A stretch of 64,000 nt of DNA from Chaenocephalus aceratus. Lineage: Eukaryota; Chordata; Actinopteri; Perciformes; Channichthyidae. Below, piece by piece: positions 42,314 through 64,000 of the stretch (position 1 is the first letter of the stretch; each line of letters opens with the position of its first letter). Under the pieces are notes generated by a model, which saw only the letters and a program-made list of their open reading frames with translations, ran no database searches and was not told the origin of the DNA. Position numbers and translations under genes: made by a program. The stretch is taken from positions 179,850 through 243,849 of the forward strand of contig JAMFTG010000183.1 in assembly GCA_023974075.1 (NCBI GenBank), written 5' to 3'.

Positions 42314-42642
42314 TGGTACGTCCACACAGCAGCGTCGCGTTGAAGCTTGCCGGTGGGCGTGTCTGGCGTTCGACCAACAACCAATCACATTAATCTCCCG
42401 CCCCCGGACACACAAGCACGCGGTTTGATTGGCTAGAGCTTGTACTGGCATATGATTTGATTGAATGGCGCTTCCGTCGACGCTTGAAAAGTTGAACTTT
42501 TCTCAACTTTTGAAGCGAGCAACGGAGGCAAAGCGACGCGACGGAACCACAATGCAGTTCGGCAAAGCGTGACGTCACCCCATTCAAAGTGAATGGGAAG
42601 CGTCTCCATTGAAGCACGCGATGCTGCCGTGTGGATGTACGG
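42314..42642. mobile_element. Harbinger-like MITE (TIR GTACGTCCACAC)
   Basis: Inverted ends GGTACGTCCACACAGCAGC and GCTGCCGTGTGGATGTACG with a 3-bp TCA at 42311-42313 and 42643-42645, as PIF/Harbinger elements produce. Confidence 0.7.
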
Positions 42643-42645
42643 TCA

Positions 42646-43434
42646 GAGAATTCTTTAGCTCACCTGAGTCTCTCAGTCTGACAGGAGAGGACTCTCCTCC
42701 AGCTTGTTGTGGAAACAGCTCCTTATGTCTGTTAGTGCAGCAAGTAACATATTTACCAACACATGTTCTACGCCACTATACTTACATTTAAATGTGTGCT
42801 GCGTCGGTTCAGCCATTCTCCGCAAGGGTTTTTGAAATTGGTCCGTGCGCAAAGCATTGTGGGGATTTTAAGGACGCGAAGTCTACCCATGTGCAGCCTC
42901 GAAATTTCCCCCAAACCAAGGACACGGCCAAGGTGGAATTCCAAGTATGCTGGACATTGGAACGGTCCTGCTGCACCACTTGATGACGTAGTATCTTTGA
43001 AATATTGGCTTGGAAGCCAGTATCCTCGAGATTGAGAAACGGCCCGAGTGTGTGTGTGAGGCAGGTAACGGCTCCGCAGTCGTAACGTAACGGCTCCACG
43101 GATTGGTCCATTTGGGTATGGGCACGTCACTGTACCCAGGTACAGGTACTCACACATTTACGGTACTGTCGTTTACATTGTACATATAATATAAACAGGA
43201 CATTTCAGAAGACTGTAAATAGCATTGTTAGCTACGGACACCCGGGTGTAAATAGCATTGTCAGTGGCTGGGTGCTCTGTAGAAAGACTCAATAAAGCAA
43301 CAATGACTGGTGAAGAGACGATGGCACCTCCGGCTATCATCAACAGCAAGCATCACATGTGCTTTAGTAGAAATTATGTTGATGTCTCTCTTTAACTCTT
43401 CCGATGTTTCATTGATGCTGGTAACATTAATGTC
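42646..43434. other. MITE relative at about 42815-43045, otherwise no recognised gene
   Basis: ATTCCAAGTATGCTGGACAT, GATGACGTAGTATC and GAGATTGAGAAAC match the MITE at 29276-29418. The remainder up to the tRNA pseudogene is unassigned. Confidence 0.5.
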
Positions 43435-43523
43435 AAGGCACAATCGGTCAGCGCGCGGTACTTATACCGATAGTATCCTTCAGAGTGATGCCGAGGCTGT
43501 GTGTTCAAGCCTCACCTGGAGCA
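43435..43523 (+). pseudogene. tRNA-Ile (TAT) pseudogene lacking the 5' acceptor arm
   Basis: From CAATCGGTCAGCGCGCGG through TACTTATA, a diverged intron and CCTCACCTGGAGCA the sequence is a tRNA-Ile-TAT, and its D loop matches the 49382 copy. The 5' acceptor strand (GCTCCAG) is replaced by unrelated bases and the T stem carries a mismatch (GTGTGTTC), so it cannot fold normally. It lies just past the probable rhbdf1 3' end. Confidence 0.8.
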
Positions 43524-43594
43524 GAGAAGATCAGCTTACAGAACATATCCTTTGTAGGCAGGTAACAGATATATACATTTAAAAAGAAGAGATG

Positions 43595-44499
43595 AACTCT
43601 GTGCTTTGTTGTGTTTATTGTCAGGTAGCTAAAACACCACCATATTGAATAAAAACACACATTCACCTCAGTAAGAGCCATTCAAAACGAGCAGATTAAC
43701 ATACAGGGTGATTTTTATAGATTAAACAGTTGGCGAATATTAAAATAAAAATGCATTTGTGATTGAAGTGCTTTAAAGGCTGTGGCGGAAACTTTTCAGG
43801 GTGGTACAAAAATAACAAAAAAGTTTAAATTCAGCCATCAAATACTTTGCGAAAACATTTTTTAAATGACTTGTGTGATGCAGTTTCCGGAAAGGTCAAG
43901 AAAGAGGACCCAAAACATCAGAAACTGTTGCCACAAAGTGATTCATGGCACAAAGATGTGTATGTGTGTGGGGGTTTGTGTCAATAAGGCACATTTTGTA
44001 GACTCATGTCTTGACATGTTTAACTCTGAGAAGATCCAGTAAATGGACAAATTGTTTGGACATCAGTAAACAAAAGTACAGAACAAAAGTCCCCTGCTTA
44101 TTCACTTCAGTGTCTCTGGTTGCACGGCTCCTTTTGGCCACTAGGCGGTGCTGTTCAGTCCATTTTTAACACAAAATAAGGTACATATTTTGTCAGGAAA
44201 CAACTCCTCCAGTGTGACTGTCATTGATTAGCCCAGCTAGAGATCAATCACACAGAAATCCATTGAAAGTTTGTCTCCCATGCATGTGACTACCTTTAAT
44301 TAAATACCTGAAGGCTTTCATGTGCAGCCTTTACTCATAATGGGGCTGTTGTACCTTTCGAAACAAACACATCCTCGTTATTATTCCAGGAAATTAAACA
44401 AGCAGCTCCACATCGAACGTCATCCACATCCAGTCCAGCGTCCGTACAGATGACATGTATTATTCTAGCGTCTTTGCTTTTACTTTCCCGGGCTGATGT
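43595..44499 (-). other. rhbdf1: Probable rhbdf1 3' UTR and poly(A) signal
   Basis: After the stop, the only canonical minus-strand AATAAA before the tRNA pseudogene is at 43614-43619; an ATTAAA variant is at 44295-44300. Cleavage near 43595 would give a 3' UTR of about 0.9 kb. I see no known repeat in this stretch. This is inference from signal position only. Confidence 0.45.
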
Positions 44500-62613
<18,114 letters not shown>

Positions 62614-63424
62614 CTGAAGAGGGGGGCATGGCCTGTGGATCTGTTTATCCTCCATCATGACCAACACCACTGTCCCCACTTTACCCCCGCATTAAACCCT
62701 GATCCTCTGCAGATCACAGATACCCAATCCATGAGGGGATTTCCCTGATATCCAGGCCAGCAGTACCTTGTAACATTCAGCGTTACGTAAGAGAGGATGA
62801 TCACCACATGTCCAGACTCTGAGCAACATCCCGGTTAATCAAAGGTCGGAGGAAAGCCGGCGTTTATCTCCTCGTATAGACGGGAATCTGATCCATTCGG
62901 GATGGAAAGAGGACTTCCACCAGCTGGATGCACTCTCTTGATAAGTAGATGTTATATTTTCTGACCTTGCGTCCCCACTTGCAGAGTTCCCTGTGTGTGT
63001 GAGAGTGTGTGAATGTGTCAGTGTCTGGCAGGCCTCCCAGTCTCACTCCTTGTGAGTTCGCGTAAAAAGGATGTGTCCTACTGGGCAAAAAAGACAGCAG
63101 CTCTGGTCCTTGTCAAACGGAATCCCCCCTCCCTATTCAACGCTTTCTATCTGTCCCTGCATTGTTTTCTCAGGAGTGTCTAAACACTAGTTCGTTCCAC
63201 AGGAAATGAGAGAAGGATGGGACATCACACACATTAGGAGGGAGTAGAGACAGAGGGAGGGCACTGGGACATGTCTGGACGTGACACACACATACACACT
63301 CACTCACCATGCAGCAGCACCAAATAAGATTTAGCTCCAACCCCACCTTGCTTTGCAGCGAATAGAAGTTCAAGGGGTGTGTGTGATCTTCATTTAAACA
63401 CCTATCATTACTGAGACTGAGATA
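62614..63424. other. Intron upstream of the first visible rhbdf1 exon
   Basis: I searched for the conserved iRhom N-terminal motif (P-P-W-L-K-L-D-I-P) on the minus strand and did not find it; no exon recognised. Confidence 0.4.
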
Positions 63425-63900
63425 AATTATTAACTCTGTGCCTGATCTGTCAAAATTAATGGCTTCTTACCATTAGAATTCAACAAACATCCATTAACTC
63501 CTACAAAGCAGGATTCGTCAGCAAATCAACCTTCGATATACGCTTTGTTTATTTTTTTAGATATACTTATTAATCCCCGTTGGGAAATTGTTTCTCTGCA
63601 TTTGACCCATCCTAGTGTTAGGAGCAGTGGGCTGCCATTTTGAACGGCGCCCGGGGAGCAGTGTGGGGAACGGTGCCTTGCTCAGGGACACCTCGGTAGC
63701 ATTGGTCTTGGCGGGACTTGAACTGGTGACCTTCCAGTTGCCGAGCCAAGTCTCTATCGACTTCGCCACCAATTATTAACTCTGTGCCTGATCTGTCAAA
63801 ATTAATGGCTTCTTACCATTAGAATTCAACAAACATCCATTAACTTCCCTACAAAGCAGGATTCGTCAGCAAATCAACCTTCGATATACGCTTTGTTTAT
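63425..63900. repeat. 128/130-bp direct repeat flanking the SINE
   Basis: 63425-63552 and 63771-63900 are nearly identical (ACTCCTACA versus ACTTCCCTACA is the only difference I see), starting AATTATTAACTCTGTGCCTG and ending CGCTTTGTTTAT. Confidence 0.95.
63553..63770 (-). mobile_element. tRNA-derived SINE (family S1), second copy
   Basis: The same SINE as at 26694-26935: tRNA-like B box GTTCAAGTCC at the head, AACAATTTCCC and a GGGATTAATAAG-like tail. It lies exactly between two copies of a 128-130-bp sequence. Confidence 0.85.
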
Positions 63901-64000
63901 AAGCATATTGTGGTCATTACAGGTTCATATTTGTATTTTTGTCTCAACTGTGACCATGTTTACATGCTTAATGTTCAATTGCTTTCGGTTATTTGTTCTG

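Overview
This is a vertebrate nuclear window, almost certainly from a teleost fish. The signs are one multi-exon gene with GT-AG introns, very abundant (CA)n/(GT)n arrays, fish-type L2/CR1-clade LINEs with their shared 3' tails, tRNA-derived SINEs, and many hAT-, TTAA- and Harbinger-like DNA transposons. Nothing in it is prokaryotic or viral.

The only protein-coding host gene I can support is rhbdf1 (iRhom1, an inactive rhomboid-family pseudoprotease), on the minus strand from 62613 to 44500. I reconstructed 17 coding exons by hand. They join in frame at every junction to give 783 residues and a TGA stop. About the first 70 residues, compared with the usual length of roughly 855, are missing, so at least one upstream coding exon lies beyond the right edge. 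The product is a multipass ER/Golgi membrane protein that family knowledge links to ADAM17 maturation and EGFR-ligand trafficking. Its introns hold three full tRNA genes on the opposite strand (one Arg-CCT and two intron-containing Ile-TAT). A broken Ile-TAT copy lies 3' of the gene.

The left two thirds (1-43500) contain no convincing host gene. They are built of layered transposons, many datable relative to each other from target-site duplications (TSDs): a 2.8-kb long-terminal-inverted-repeat element at 58-2853; a TTAA-flanked MITE at 2949-5838 with two hAT elements inside it; a TTAA element at 8342-9040; a Harbinger-like element at 12230-13077; a LINE at 16400-17203; a second copy of the TTAA MITE whose end has been amplified into a 57-bp minisatellite (19189-20335); a hAT > LINE > SINE nest at 25657-27441; a complete 296-bp copy of the TTAA MITE at 29785-30080; a LINE 3' end at 34683-35217; and a hAT element at 35654-36202. 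Long microsatellites punctuate the whole window.

Within rhbdf1 several repeats lie against splice sites. A LINE tail ends 9 bp from the exon-7 acceptor. A (GT)n tract and a T16 run flank the frame-neutral exon 3. A (CA)n array of about 120 bp starts 12 bp past the exon-16 donor. These, the perfect 45-bp foldback at 47140-47252 and the SINE between two copies of a 128-bp duplication at 63425-63900 are the observations most worth checking. I did not find a new biochemical system in the window.
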